This document shows positions 50,270 to 50,631 of a stretch of DNA of 50,631 nt, one piece after another. A program made the translations under genes and the position numbers. Below the pieces are notes generated by a model. It did no database searches, was not told the origin of the DNA, and saw nothing but the letters and a program-made list of their open reading frames with translations. This stretch comes from CAZQEZ01 sp964592475 (GTDB lineage: Bacteria > Bacteroidota > Bacteroidia > Cytophagales > Cyclobacteriaceae): positions 1 through 50,631 of the forward strand of contig CAZQEZ010000011.1 in the NCBI GenBank assembly GCA_964592475.1. Reading direction: 5' to 3'. Within the stretch, counting starts at the first letter, position 1, and each line of letters begins with the position of its first letter.

Positions 50270-50631
50270 TTTATAATTAAATGACGTTTCGAACCAGAAT
50301 TTTAGGTTCTATGTGAAACTATGTGGATAGTTGAATTTCAACTTATTGTTTGTTATTGTATTATTTTCACAATCTTTATCTACATAATTAATTAAATGAT
50401 GAGCAGTTTAAAGCTCTTTTCTGTCTCACCCCCTGGCCCCATAGCCATCAACCTAACAAAAAACTGTTTTATGAATGGTATATAAACTCCAAAGGAGCGC
50501 AGTCATTAATCAACGTAGTAGCCCTTGGTTAATAAAACGGAATATTAAAGCCCTGAAAGGGCGCAATAGTGAATCACCGGGAAGTAAAAACAACCCCAAA
50601 AAAGCGTAGGCAGAAGGTCACTAAAAGTGGT
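50270..50631. other. Right-edge stretch with hairpin and dispersed repeat
   Basis: No gene seen. It contains an interrupted stem at 50286-50319 (GTTTC-GAACC with GGTTC and, after a 5-base bulge, GAAAC) without a T run, and copy B of the dispersed repeat from 50475. The window ends within GC-richer sequence that may continue the element. Confidence 0.5.
50475..50582 (+). repeat. Dispersed REP-like repeat, copy B
   Basis: Second copy of the repeat at 41579-41698, same orientation. The hairpin is at 50550-50562: GCCCT-GAA-AGGGC, the exact reverse complement of copy A's. Identity to copy A is near-complete except for short deletions and the hairpin loop. Confidence 0.75.

Noticed and set aside
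1..50631. CRISPR array, prophage, insertion sequence or rRNA
   Set aside because: I saw no regularly spaced repeats, phage structural genes, transposase frames or rRNA sequence; the only mobile-type signals are REP-like repeats and the HigBA module.

Overview
The window reads as chromosomal DNA of a Bacteroidota bacterium, most likely of the Cytophagia type. It is AT-rich. Most genes lack a Shine-Dalgarno sequence. Several are preceded by the Bacteroidota -7 promoter motif TAnnTTTG. The gene content is also typical of the phylum: FadL/OmpP1, GSCFA, DUF255, DUF4861, Tat-exported Gfo/Idh/MocA oxidoreductases, S1 sulfatase, SiaC/DUF1987, NFACT. The exact genus cannot be read from the sequence.

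Layout. 1-350: REP-like hairpins. 351-2096 (-): exported protein with OmpL47-type repeats, followed by a 630-base gap that may hold a small structured RNA. 2727-5124 (-): housekeeping block pth, rplY/ctc, prs and tRNA-Gln(TTG). 5367-11119 (+): a SWIM/SNF2 helicase and a Uup-type ABC-F ATPase, both with promoters so close to the ATG that the mRNAs may be leaderless. 11216-13588 (-): Tat-exported oxidoreductase, SiaC-like regulator, small conserved unknown. 13927-16937 (+): overlapping GSCFA and DUF255 (YyaL-like) genes. 17004-20485: DUF4861 lipoprotein, a frameshifted small lipoprotein gene, a group II PLP decarboxylase, a cupin. 20714-23217 (+): PAS histidine kinase and PRC-barrel protein. 23279-25281 (-): tight WD40-divIVA-folB operon. 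25513-29097: phosphopantetheinyl transferase, TPR protein, two poorly characterised proteins, ECF-type sigma factor.

29298-41430 (+) is the main accessory region, a catabolic island apparently for an acidic, sulfated polysaccharide. A leaderless-secretion (cytoplasmic) GH88-like unsaturated uronyl hydrolase is followed by a TIM-barrel isomerase/lyase, a cytoplasmic Gfo/Idh/MocA dehydrogenase, an SDR, and a sodium:solute symporter with a small two-helix partner. A second promoter then drives a Tat-exported Gfo/Idh/MocA enzyme, a truncated glycoside hydrolase, a lipoprotein S1 sulfatase and a lipoprotein clan GH-A glycosidase. A HigBA toxin-antitoxin module lies exactly where the truncated glycoside hydrolase stops, bounded by a 9-bp direct repeat. 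No SusC/SusD pair is present. Exported enzymes would desulfate and trim the polymer, the symporter would import small products, and cytoplasmic enzymes would open and oxidise them; this scheme is inference.

41431-50631: a dispersed repeat (copies at 41579 and 50475), a FadL plus SGNH-lipoprotein operon (-), a three-gene membrane glycosyltransferase operon (+), and an NFACT/RqcH-like gene (+). No phage, insertion sequence, rRNA or CRISPR array was seen.
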